Below, piece after piece: positions 1-8,966 of a stretch of DNA of 13,305 nt. The stretch's first letter is position 1. Each line of letters starts with the position of its first letter. Location of the stretch: contig JAPEVF010001150.1 in NCBI GenBank assembly GCA_029747585.1, forward strand, positions 1 to 13,305, in the 5' to 3' direction. The translations under genes and the position numbers were made by a program. Origin of the DNA: Pleurotus djamor (lineage: Eukaryota > Basidiomycota > Agaricomycetes > Agaricales > Pleurotaceae). Below the pieces are notes generated by a model, which saw nothing but the letters and a program-made list of their open reading frames with translations, was not told the DNA's origin and searched no databases.

Positions 1-2515
1 AGAACGCCATCATTTTCATTGGTGATGGTGAGTAGTGTTTGAATGGCAGTCACGCGATACGTGCTAACACCCCACCTCCCACCCAGGTATGACCCAGGCC
101 ATGATCACTGCTGCTCGCATGATTGCCCACAAATCCATCAACGGACGATACCAATCTTTGATGCAAATGGACCAAATGGACTACCTCGGACAGTATGTGA
201 TCAATCACAACTTCGACGCACCTCAACCCCTTCGCTAACCGTTCCTTCTTAGTCAAATGACCCACTCCATTGACTCATACATCACCGACTCGGCCAACTC
301 TGCTTCTGCCCTCTTCGCTGGTCACAAAACTACCTCTGGTGCTTTGAACGTCTATGCCGACAGTGTACGTTCTCCCAACTTTTCCGTTACTCGATGAAAG
401 CTAATGTTGATATCGCTGTTTAGACCACGGAAAACTTCGACGATCCTAAATATGAGACTATCGCTGAGCTTTTCCGCCGAAAACGTGGAGGTGCCCTTGG
501 CATCGTCACCACCGCGGACGTAACGGACGCTACTCCTGGTAAGTGCTATCCTAGCCTTACCCCTTTATACCAACCCAGTCCCTAAAACCCCAAACCCCTT
601 CCAGCTGCCATGTGTGCACACACGAGAGATCGTAAGCGATAGTATCTCGATTTGCTGGTTTAGCTTTTTGACAGCAATCTAGGTGGTGAATCTGCCGGTA
701 TCTTGTCGGAATTCATTAATGGCCCGTTGCTCAACCACACATGGCCATCGGGCTGCCAGGAACCCGATGTCCTCTTTGGGTACGTCATTGAACTGCTTGA
801 TTGCGTCTGGATGCTTATTCTGTTGGTTTTAGTGGAGGTGCAGAGACATTCCTCCCCGGCGAGAACTCCCCCAATGGAACGGATTACTACAAGGTCTTTG
901 AGGAGCGTGGATACAACGTCGTGTATAACAACGAAGAGCTCCAGAAGACTGATGTTGAGAAGAAGACCTTGGGTATCTTCGCAAGTGAGTCTGTCGGCCT
1001 TCGTTCTGCAAACACTCGTACTGACGTCCTGTCCAGAGGGTATTCTGTGCGTCGAATTGGAGGTAGTGAAAGTAGATGGTACTGATGGATGCTCATAGTG
1101 CTCGATGGCTCGACCGTAATGTCTACCGCGATGCCCTTGTCGGTACCAAGGACTCGCCAAAGGGTGATGGATCAGACACCCTCGACCAACCCGGACTCAA
1201 GGCTATGACACTCAAGGCTATTGACATCCTCCAGGCTCGCCAAAAGGACACCAACAACGGCTGGCTTATGCTGTGAGTTATTTTTACCTCTCTTAAACTT
1301 GCTCTGACTGGTTGGGCTCTAGTTCTGAGGGTGCCAGTATTGACAAGATGATGCACGCCCTTGACTACGATCGTGCTTTGGGTGAATTGTTGGAGTTGGA
1401 CGATACCATCCGTGCTACTATTGCTCGTAAGTCCTTAGCAACAACTTTGTATGGTGCTCGGTCTCACCTTGGCACCTTCGCAGACCTCAAGGAGATTGGC
1501 GAATTGGAGAACACTCTCATTGTTGTCACTGCCGATCACGGTCATGGCTTCGTAGGTCCCTCCTGTTTATACAGGAGCCAATACCCCTCTAATTCATGCT
1601 CAATAGGATGTCTACGGTAGCGTTGACACCAAGTACATGGAAGCCCAGACTGATCCCCGCAAGAAACGTGACGCTGGTGAGTCTTTTTATCGAACTAACT
1701 CTGCAAAATACTGTTTACTCATGGTGGTCGGCAGTTGGTATCTACGAATGGTCCGGATTGAGTGGATACACTGTTGAGAAAGGCTCCTCGCCCAAGAACA
1801 ACACTATCGTCGTCGGCTCTCAGGGACCCAACTTCCCCGTGCAATGGGATCCTCGTTATACCTTTGCTGTAAGCCCCCCTCGTCGCATCTCACTCCGAAG
1901 TCTCGCTCAAATCTATCTAATATTAGGGTGGTATGGCTGCTCACCCTGACATGTAAGTTGGAAACGTGCGATTCAGACACTCGGTCAGGAACTAACAATT
2001 TGTTTTCCAGTCGTGAGGGCTGGAGCGTGAACAAGACTGGTACCCGCAGAGCCGCCGTCAAATCTGAGAGCTCGGGTTATGTTGGCAATCCCCATGACCA
2101 ACCACATGGTAAGCATGCAGCGCTTTCGTGCTTAATACCTCCATCCTGACTCCTTGCGTCCACAGGTATTGAAATTGGTTCGTAAACGTTTGAGATGACT
2201 ATATCCCGGTGGCTGATACCTCGTCCAGATGGCACGATCCCTGACTCCAGCGGATCTGGTGTTCACTCATTGACCGGTACGTCTCCCCGCCTAAATGTCA
2301 CCGACGTTGAACCGTAAGCGATTCATTCAATCTTAGATGTCTCCGTATTTGCCAGTGGACCCGGTGGTGAAGCCTTCCGTGGTGTTTGTGAGTCTCTACC
2401 GGTTTTAAGTCGTGCGTCCTCTCCAACACTGATGACTTTACTCCCTTTAGATAACAGCATTGACGTCTTCTTCAAAATGGCTGATGCTCTTGGGCTCGGC
2501 GCCGACCTCGCCTAG
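1..2515 (+). CDS. Alkaline phosphatase family protein, upstream tandem copy, 5' partial
   Basis: Predicted secreted phosphomonoesterase of the PF00245 family that hydrolyses phosphate esters with Zn/Mg; 497 C-terminal residues are visible. Spliced exons: 1-27, 87-192, 253-364, 424-538, 605-631, 683-779, 833-984, 1037-1046, 1099-1272, 1323-1426, 1484-1551, 1607-1676, 1735-1868, 1927-1952, 2011-2108, 2166-2177, 2229-2276, 2337-2387, 2451-2515 (stop TAG). The reading frame stays open across all 18 introns, which are 50-66 nt. Visible active-site residues are FIGDGMT (metal Asp), the catalytic Ser in TDSANSASAL (codon 290-292), DATPAA with the Arg of HTRDRG, SEGASIDKMMH (Glu, Asp, Lys, His), TADHGH and GVHSL (His codon 2264-2266). 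About 165 N-terminal residues, including any signal peptide, lie off the left edge. Each downstream exon matches the second copy in order and mostly in length. One donor (2178, GTTCGT) is weak. The family call is firm; the substrate is unknown. Confidence 0.93.
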
Positions 2516-3319
2516 ATAGATTCGAGTAACGCTCTCGCTACTAGGTCACCTAATTTATGTATCATATTATACTTAGAGTACTAGAACTGGAGTAGTTGTC
2601 TCCCGTCAATATTACTTGGAGAATGACGAAACTTTATCGTTATCGTCATATTGCTTGCCACAATCACCTCACCTAGAACCAGCTGGTCCTTGTTTTCTCC
2701 TTCTGACAAACACTCCTTGACCACCTTATGTTCGGTGACAGGCTTCCCATACGGTCAGTTGGGCTTGGCGGACCCTTCGCGTTTGTGGCGGCTATGAACG
2801 CTGGGACTGGTCAAACTTGACCACAACGTTATGTAACTCTCAAAACGCTTATTTCGACAATCGACACAACTGGACATCCTTGACATCCAGCTTCATACTG
2901 CTGGTTCGTTGTGCTCACTTTCACCTTGCTTTCGATGCTCCGAATCCTGGAAGCTTTGTGATCCTGGAAAATCGGACTGGCATCCTTTTGTGGCATCCTC
3001 TTCCCATGGCGTGTGCACGATTCCTTGGGACCTTGACAAGACGACATCGAAGGCCGGGCATTTGAAGCTCGCTTGACTGATAAAGGGGATACTCGCGCCG
3101 CTTCTACACACAACTAAACTCGTCGCCCATATGGCCAAATATCGAACGTGCGTCGGATTACGTTCAGAGACTTTGGGCCACACCGACATGGGTCAAGTAC
3201 ACCCTGGCGGCCCCCTCGTTACAAAGAGAACAGAGGCCTCTGATTTTTTCATTGCGCATTTCTCTCGAATACATCAAATTCCGAGTGCGGCATCACGACG
3301 ATCCACGCTCACCACAGAA

Positions 3320-3325
3320 CACGTT
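3320..3325 (+). promoter_or_regulatory. Possible phosphate-response E-box (CACGTT)
   Basis: CACGTT matches the lower-affinity Pho4 site known from yeast PHO5 (UASp1). It sits about 160 bp upstream of the TATA box of a phosphatase gene, where a phosphate-starvation element would make sense. A hexamer occurs often by chance, no CACGTG was noticed nearby, and it is unknown whether this organism uses a Pho4/NUC-1 regulator. Confidence 0.2.
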
Positions 3326-3410
3326 CGTCATGTTTCGTATTTCTCATAATGGATCGAGGGCGCTGTGCCTAACTTCTACTGTCTCCACATGCGCTGATGG
3401 ACAGTTGAAT

Positions 3411-3422
3411 CCAATCACCAAT
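3411..3422 (+). promoter_or_regulatory. Pair of CCAAT boxes
   Basis: Two CCAAT pentamers begin at 3411 and 3418, about 65-75 bp upstream of the TATA box. This is a usual distance for binding of the fungal CCAAT complex (HAP/NF-Y). It is a short motif, so function is inferred from placement. Confidence 0.35.
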
Positions 3423-3486
3423 CCTTACTCACGAGGAAGACACGAGCATCGAGATTACGATACACTTCCTCTCGTTGCACCCAGCC

Positions 3487-3492
3487 TATAAA
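3487..3492 (+). promoter_or_regulatory. TATA box of the downstream phosphatase gene
   Basis: TATAAA lies 54 bp before the predicted start codon at 3546, which leaves room for a short leader. An ATG at 3505 would probably fall at or before the transcription start. The position supports the chosen start codon. Confidence 0.55.
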
Positions 3493-3545
3493 GTGCCCAG
3501 GGTTATGGCTTGTACGATAGGTACCCTCGGCCTTCTCCTGCGAAG

Positions 3546-6500
3546 ATGGGTAGAGTCTCTGTTGCACTCTTTGCTACGGCTTTTTTCCAAATCGTCGCCG
3601 CTCAGAGCTTCAAACGATTGGGAGCTTGCCCGACGCTTGGCTGTATCTTTCCACCTGACCAGGCCGAGTTCTTCCCCGGTTCCCTCTTCGACATTCGTCT
3701 AGAAGTTCACGCACCAGTCAACGGTAGCGAGGCTTCGAACAATGGGGTCGTGAACCAGCAATTTTCTCTTTGCATCCAACAGGGTACCGGTCGTTGCCAA
3801 GATGTCACCAAGTTCTTTTCTGTGAAGGAATCGCCCGTTGAAACTTGGTCTTTTTCGTATGTTGCGTCTAGATCCCTCTTCTTCGCTTCATACTGACTTA
3901 CCGTGTAAAGCTACTTCGAGGACCTCTTCGCCAAAGACGCCGGATCTGCTACCGCCGTAAATGTTGCGGCCAAAGCTTATCGAGCTGTATGTTTTTGATC
4001 CCCGGAAATTTCTCAGATCGTTACTCACGGTCCGTGAAATTCCACAGCTTACCCTCACCAAGGTCAGTAGGGTTCATCTAATCACTCACACGTTGTCTCT
4101 AACGGCCATTCCCTCCGAAGCCTGGTGACTACGTCGCCCGCCTCAAATACAACGATGGTGCAGAGACTGTAGCTCATTGGCGTGTCCGCTCAGCAGCCCG
4201 TCGCAAGGCCAAAAATGTCATTCTGTTCATAGGAGATGGTGCGTCTCNTTTTTTTTCGCACACGTCCGACCTTATCGAAACGCGATGTTGTCTACCTCCA
4301 GGAATGACCCAAGCTATGATAACTGCTGCTCGATTGATCGCCCACAAGTCGATCAACGGTCGGTATCAAACGTTGATGCAGATGGATCAGATGGAAGTTC
4401 TCGGACAGTGAGTTCTGTTCTATTTATTGCAGCCTTCGAGACCAGATCGACTTTAAGTTGCCATTATCCCGTCGTCCCGATCCACGCTCCGAAATGACAC
4501 TTGTCTGACTCCCATTTCGTTAAATATAGCCAGATGACACATTCTATCGATTCTTTCATCACCGACTCGGCGAACTCTGCTTCTGCTTTATACACCGGGC
4601 ACAAGACCTCGGTCAGCGCGTTGAATGTGTACGCAGACAGTGTAAGTGCCCCTTCGTGTCTGACAATGAACATTCTACTGATTCTGTTGTTTCTTTGGTA
4701 GTCCAAAACACCTTTCGATGATCCAAAGTTCGAGACCATCGCTGAGCTATTCAGAAGGAAGCGTGGAGGTGCTCTGGGAATGGTGTCGACTGCGTACATC
4801 GCTGATGCTACACCAGGTGTGTTGGTCCTCCGTGTTAAAATATCCTATCCCGTCTCACCTTTCAATAGCTGCATTATGCTCACATACCCGAGAACGTTAG
4901 TCGAGCCCCGTTCGTCTTCTCCCTGATTTCCTAAACTCACGTCCTTCACAGGTGGCCAATCCGCCGCAATCATCTACGAATATTTGAACGGCCCTGCCGC
5001 GCTCAACTCTACTTTCCCTTGGCCAACAAGTTGCGAGGGACCCGATGTCGTCTTCGGGTATGTGATCGTCGATATCTCCGTGTTCCTGGCTGAACGATCT
5101 CTCTCTTGGCGACCCCAGCGGAGGCGCGGAGCAATTTATTCCTGGAAGTGGTTCCCCTAACGGCACCGATTATTACAAGGCTTTCCAGGCGAAGGGTTAC
5201 AATGTTGTGTACGACAAAACACAGCTTGCTTCTACAAGCACTAAGAAGAAGACTTTGGGTATCTTCTCCAGTATGTTATTGATCTCGTCGTGTTTTTCTC
5301 TGGATTTCGCTGATGTTCGTCCTTAGAATCGAATATGTAGGTCTCTATCTCACCATCTGTACTGTTTGATTGATCTGTTTGATAGGGCGAAGTGGCTCGA
5401 TCGTAATGTATGTCCTCGTGCTCATTGCTCATGGCGATACACCCTTAGTTCATCTGACTACACAGGTTTACCCAGAGAACTTGAAAGGTCGCGGAGACCA
5501 TCCCACCGGAGATGGGACAGACGCTACGAACCAACCTGGTTTGAAGGACATGACCCTCAAGGCCATCGACATCCTCAAAGCTCGCAGTAACGGCAAGGGC
5601 TTCTTCATGATGTACGTTGACTAGGGTTTCACATCGCCTTGCTTCTGTTCATTTTCGTTTCACTACTAGGTCCGAAGCTGCAAGCATCGACAAAATGATG
5701 CACGTTCTTGACTACGACCGCGCGCTAGGAGAACTCTTGGAGTTGGATGATACCATCCGAGCCACCATCGCTCGTAAGTCACCTCTCAGCGTATTCAAAT
5801 GACGTCATCACCCACTGATCCTTCTTAGACCTCAAGAAGATTGGTGAGCTTAAGGATACATTGATCGTAGTCACTGCCGATCATGGACATGGCTTCGTGC
5901 GTCTGGCTCCTTCATTCACACCGATGACGAATTGATTAGATCTCTTTCGCGCATAGGACGTGTTTGGCGGCGCTGATACTAAGTACCTGGCAGAACAGAC
6001 GGACGACAGGAAAAAGCGAACTGCTGGTGAGTGGGCTCTTGTTCATTGATGACATCGGATGTTGATTGAGCTTGGTTCACAGTTGGTGTGTACGAGCAAT
6101 CTGGACTGAGCGAGTACATGGTTGCAAAGGGCTCTCACCCCACCAACGCCACTATCGTCGTCGGTGCACAAGGCCCTAACTTCCCTGTCCAATGGGACCC
6201 ACGCTACGCGTACGCAGTGAGTGGGCTCCGTATTCATTGTATCCACTTGCATTCGCTTAACGGGTTTCGGAATAGGGTGGGTTCGCTGCGAACCCTGATC
6301 AGTGAGTCGATGATGACATCTCTCTTATCAACGTGTTATCGACATTCCCGTCCGTTCCAGTCGCGAAGGGTATACTGTCAATACTGCTGGCCCCCGTAGC
6401 CCTGCTGCTTCCACATCAAATGGGTACTCTGTCAACCCCAATGACCAGCAACATGGTAAGCCCCTCTTCGATCGCTGCTTCTATGAGTTATTGCTCATTC

Positions 6501-6855
6501 TGCTCCGAAATTAGGGTTCACGGTTGGTACGTGGACTAATTGCACCCCATCATTATGTCATGGCTGATTCATCTACTTTCCTTGCAGATGGAACACTACC
6601 CGTGAGTGCCTCGGAGGGTGTCCACTCACTCCAAGGTTTGTCAATCAGCTTTCATCGATGATGAGGACTGTCATATTGATGTGGTGATCAGATGTTTCGG
6701 TCTTCGCAAGTGGGCCAGGATCGGAAGCATTCCGTGGTGTCTGTGAGTATTCTATCATTCTTCGCTTCGCCCCTACGCGTGAAGGCTGACCCACCCCCGC
6801 AGACAATTCCATCGATATCTTCTTCAAGATGGCCGATGCATTGGGACTGGCGTAA
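3546..6855 (+). CDS. Secreted alkaline phosphatase, downstream tandem copy, complete
   Basis: Predicted 658-residue PF00245 alkaline phosphatase. Exons: 3546-3856, 3911-3986, 4048-4062, 4121-4238, 4302-4407, 4530-4641, 4702-4816, 4869-4895, 4952-5057, 5119-5270, 5327-5336, 5386-5407, 5466-5611, 5670-5773, 5829-5896, 5957-6026, 6083-6216, 6276-6301, 6361-6455, 6515-6526, 6588-6635, 6692-6742, 6803-6855. The ATG at 3546 opens a signal peptide (MGRVSVALFATAFFQIVAA) and lies 54 bp after a TATAAA box. Residues about 20-160 form an extra N-terminal, probably beta-rich, domain with the Cys motif RLGACPTLGC; the catalytic core follows. By analogy with E. coli PhoA the key residues are Asp173, Ser222 (nucleophile), Asp281/Thr283, Arg294, Glu441, Asp446, Lys447, His450, Asp491, His492 and His621. 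N-glycosylation sequons such as NGTD are present, and no GPI or membrane tail is seen. It has one more intron (5408-5465) than the upstream copy in the shared region. Secretion and function are inferred. Confidence 0.95.
4248..4248. other. Ambiguous base (N) before a T8 run
   Basis: The single undetermined base of the window lies in intron 4 of the downstream phosphatase gene (intron 4239-4301), directly before eight T residues. It is most simply a homopolymer sequencing uncertainty. It lies outside coding sequence and does not affect the reading frame. Confidence 0.9.
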
Positions 6856-7189
6856 CTCCAGACGCAAGCTTGTTGAATCTAAACTTAAAAGTATACCATC
6901 TGAGGACATTTGAAATTTACATCGCCAATATAAGAGTACGGAGTAGATGCCAATATTAAATTGAGATTAACCAAGAATTACCAAAGAGATACCGAGTACC
7001 GAATCGTGTATGAAATAAGAGTAAGAGCGGGCGATCGCGAAAAGACTACAATGGATGTGGGAAATGAAGTGAGAATACATATGATCTAACACTATAATGA
7101 TGGTACTACATAATCGAGAACAATAGTGATGAATGCTGAGGGTATATACAAGTGAGAGGATGAGGGGGTCGTGAACGTCGTGACGTGGT
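6856..7189. other. Convergent 3' intergenic region
   Basis: AT-rich, non-coding stretch of about 330 bp between the phosphatase stop (6853-6855, +) and the DUF2156 gene stop (7190-7192, -). It must hold the 3' untranslated regions and polyadenylation signals of both genes. I saw no clear canonical AATAAA, no RNA gene and no repeat. Confidence 0.6.
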
Positions 7190-8567
7190 TTACTTCTTCA
7201 GAAGCTTCAACAAAGCTTCCACTCCGTGCAAGCCAAAGCCGTGCTCTGGGTAGCAGACGTACATGGGGTCATGCTCGGAATCAAATTTGCTCTGTCAACA
7301 TTAGTTAGCTAAAGTGGCAATTGACCGGAACGAAGTACTACTCACTCTGAAGTCACCCCGACGTAGGAGGCCAGCAGTTTTGGCGATCTGACCGTAAGTC
7401 TTCGACAAAGCGCTGACCTTCCATCCGGAGAGGTTCTCGATAGGCTTCAACTGGTCGGCGGCAGTGATACCGAAGGTAACGGTTATGCGATCATGGTTTC
7501 CGCTGGAACCGCGTGCGAGTTGCTCATCATTGAGGTCCTTGAGCGCGGCGGCAATGAGAGCTTCGGACGTTCCCTTCGGGGCCGTGGGGAAAGATACACA
7601 ATTTTTGATCTGGTAGTTGTTGCCTTTGATTGGCGTAAGGATGAGGATCCCGACGACCTGTGTGTGAGAGGAGAAGTGGTAAGTGGATGCTCAAACCATG
7701 TGAATGATAGGGGCTTACGTGTCCTTCCTGACGGCCAATCCAGTACCGACGATGCTCTTCATCAAGCCATGGTTTAAGCGACGTCTAGAAACATTCGAAT
7801 AGTTTTAGGCGAGGATCGAAAAATAAGCGAAGAGGTAAATTTAGACTTACGGCAGCAAGCTGGAGCCCATGTCTATTCTTGCGCCACTCTTCTAATCCTT
7901 TGTCAATTTCAGCTCGCTCTTGAGCCGACCACTCTTCGTGATGTACTTCTTTGATTTGAACGTTAGCGCGTGATGCACGGCGAATGTTTTTACGGAGGTC
8001 TTTGATGTGCGAGGGAACGCCAGCGCCTTCGTCATGCTTGCCATTCAGTTCTTCTCTGATGACGTCAACGATATGGGCTGGGTCAACAATATCCTCGTGA
8101 ATACAGTTAACCGTGGACCACTCGAAGGGAGCGCCGCCGAGGACTTGCTCAAGGTCGTGATCCACGCAGGCCCAGATCGGGCGGAGGCCTTGCGCATTAG
8201 CCCAGGCAACAAAGGCGGCTGCGGTTGGCTTCAACGCAGCAGAGTCGGAGACGAGGGGGTTACCCCAGGCGAAGATGTAGGGATCACGTCGCATGTAGCC
8301 TTGCACTGGGAGGAAGGAGGATTCGGGGACAGGCTCTGAAGGTCTCCAAATCTTGTAACGATCGAACTCGAGCCATGCTGACGCGCTTGAGGAGCCATAT
8401 TTAGCTACCAAGTCGGCGATGGAGGATTTGTCGAAGCCCTCGAATGGGTCAACGAAGGACTTTGTGCTGCTCGGAGTCGAGGGGGATGATAGATCGAGTT
8501 CCATTGATTCTGCCTCTGGTGAGACTGAGGTTGCTGAGCGTTTGGGACTGGGAAAGCCGTAAGGCAT
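7190..8567 (-). CDS. Stand-alone DUF2156 / LPG-synthase C-terminal domain protein
   Basis: A 398-residue protein from four exons on the minus strand: 8567-7851, 7784-7719, 7657-7346 and 7291-7190 (stop TAA). Its introns (54, 61 and 66 nt) are all GT-AG and phase 0. Residues 1-50 are Ser/Pro-rich and probably disordered. Residues about 60-395 look like a DUF2156 (PF09924) double-GNAT-like fold. Supporting stretches are YMRRDPYIFAWGNPL (91-105), the basic IKDLRKNIRRASRANVQIKE (188-207), RRYWIGRQEGHVVGILIL (251-268), PKGTSEAL (288-295) and LRRGDFRSKFDSEHDPMYVC (359-378). Bacterial relatives (MprF) move amino acids from aminoacyl-tRNA to lipids. In fungi, DUF2156 enzymes ErdS (fused to AspRS) and free-standing ErgS aminoacylate ergosterol. 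No AspRS domain or membrane helix is visible here, so an ErgS-like role is plausible but inferred. A TATA box lies 62 bp upstream. Confidence 0.88.
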
Positions 8568-8966
8568 TGTAATTGTGGGGAAAGGGGGAGAATGTGTCTG
8601 GACTAACCGGGTGAAGGTGAAGCGGGAATTTATAGCGCAAGACGGATGAGCCGCGGGAGGGAGTCCATGACGCTCCTGACACTGAAGGATCTAGAAAAAT
8701 GACGGAGTCAGGACATCGCGTAAGCAGGATGACTAGAGCCCCCTTTACCCGCTTACTCCGGACGCTGGCCAAAGGTTGAGGAACGAAGATTAATCATCCT
8801 CACAGAGTACAAAGGTCCGCTGGAGACGCGTGAGGCCGACTCACCAGCAATCACGAACCGGGACATGATTGATCATGCATCGAGCCGAAGCTTCTGTCAT
8901 CATCTCGTCTGTATTTTCACAATGTCCTTATTTGGCCACTAGCTCTGGACATCAGGACTCGAGGTA
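8568..8966. other. Spacer between the F-box gene and the DUF2156 gene
   Basis: About 400 bp holding the 3' end of the F-box transcript and the promoter of the DUF2156 gene, both read on the minus strand. Apart from the TATA box I see no gene, RNA or repeat in it. Confidence 0.55.
8629..8634 (-). promoter_or_regulatory. TATA box of the DUF2156 gene
   Basis: Read on the minus strand this is TATAAA, 62 bp before the ATG at 8567. The spacing resembles that of the TATA box before the phosphatase gene and supports the chosen start. Confidence 0.5.

Larger units (their letters stand above)
2516..3545. other. Spacer between the two phosphatase genes
   Basis: About 1 kb without a convincing gene. 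It holds the 3' untranslated region of the upstream phosphatase and the promoter of the downstream one. Open frames of 70-100 codons exist on both strands, but none has splice-consistent extensions or recognisable motifs. I saw no phosphatase fragment that would mark the duplication breakpoint, no terminal inverted repeats and no transposase. Confidence 0.6.

Noticed and set aside
703..1098. Plus-strand open frame of 131 codons inside the upstream phosphatase
   Set aside because: It reads through introns 780-832 and 985-1036. Only its first part is the true frame; the rest is out of frame with the conserved phosphatase sequence.
1..2515. Whether the upstream phosphatase is a pseudogene
   Set aside because: All 18 introns have GT-AG ends, the frame is intact to the stop codon and all active-site residues are kept. 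The truncation is only the window edge.
2829..3189. Overlapping minus-strand open frames in the phosphatase spacer
   Set aside because: They are short, with no conserved motif, no splice partners and no promoter evidence. They are compatible with chance in sequence of about 50% GC.
7030..7040. Short palindrome GCGATCGC in the convergent spacer
   Set aside because: It is an isolated 8 bp palindrome without flanking structure, too short to support a function.
7493..7777. Plus-strand open frame of 94 codons
   Set aside because: It overlaps exons 2 and 3 and intron 2 of the DUF2156 gene on the opposite strand and has no recognisable features.
8007..8339. Plus-strand open frame of 110 codons
   Set aside because: It lies entirely opposite exon 1 of the DUF2156 gene, whose spliced frame and motifs are well supported.
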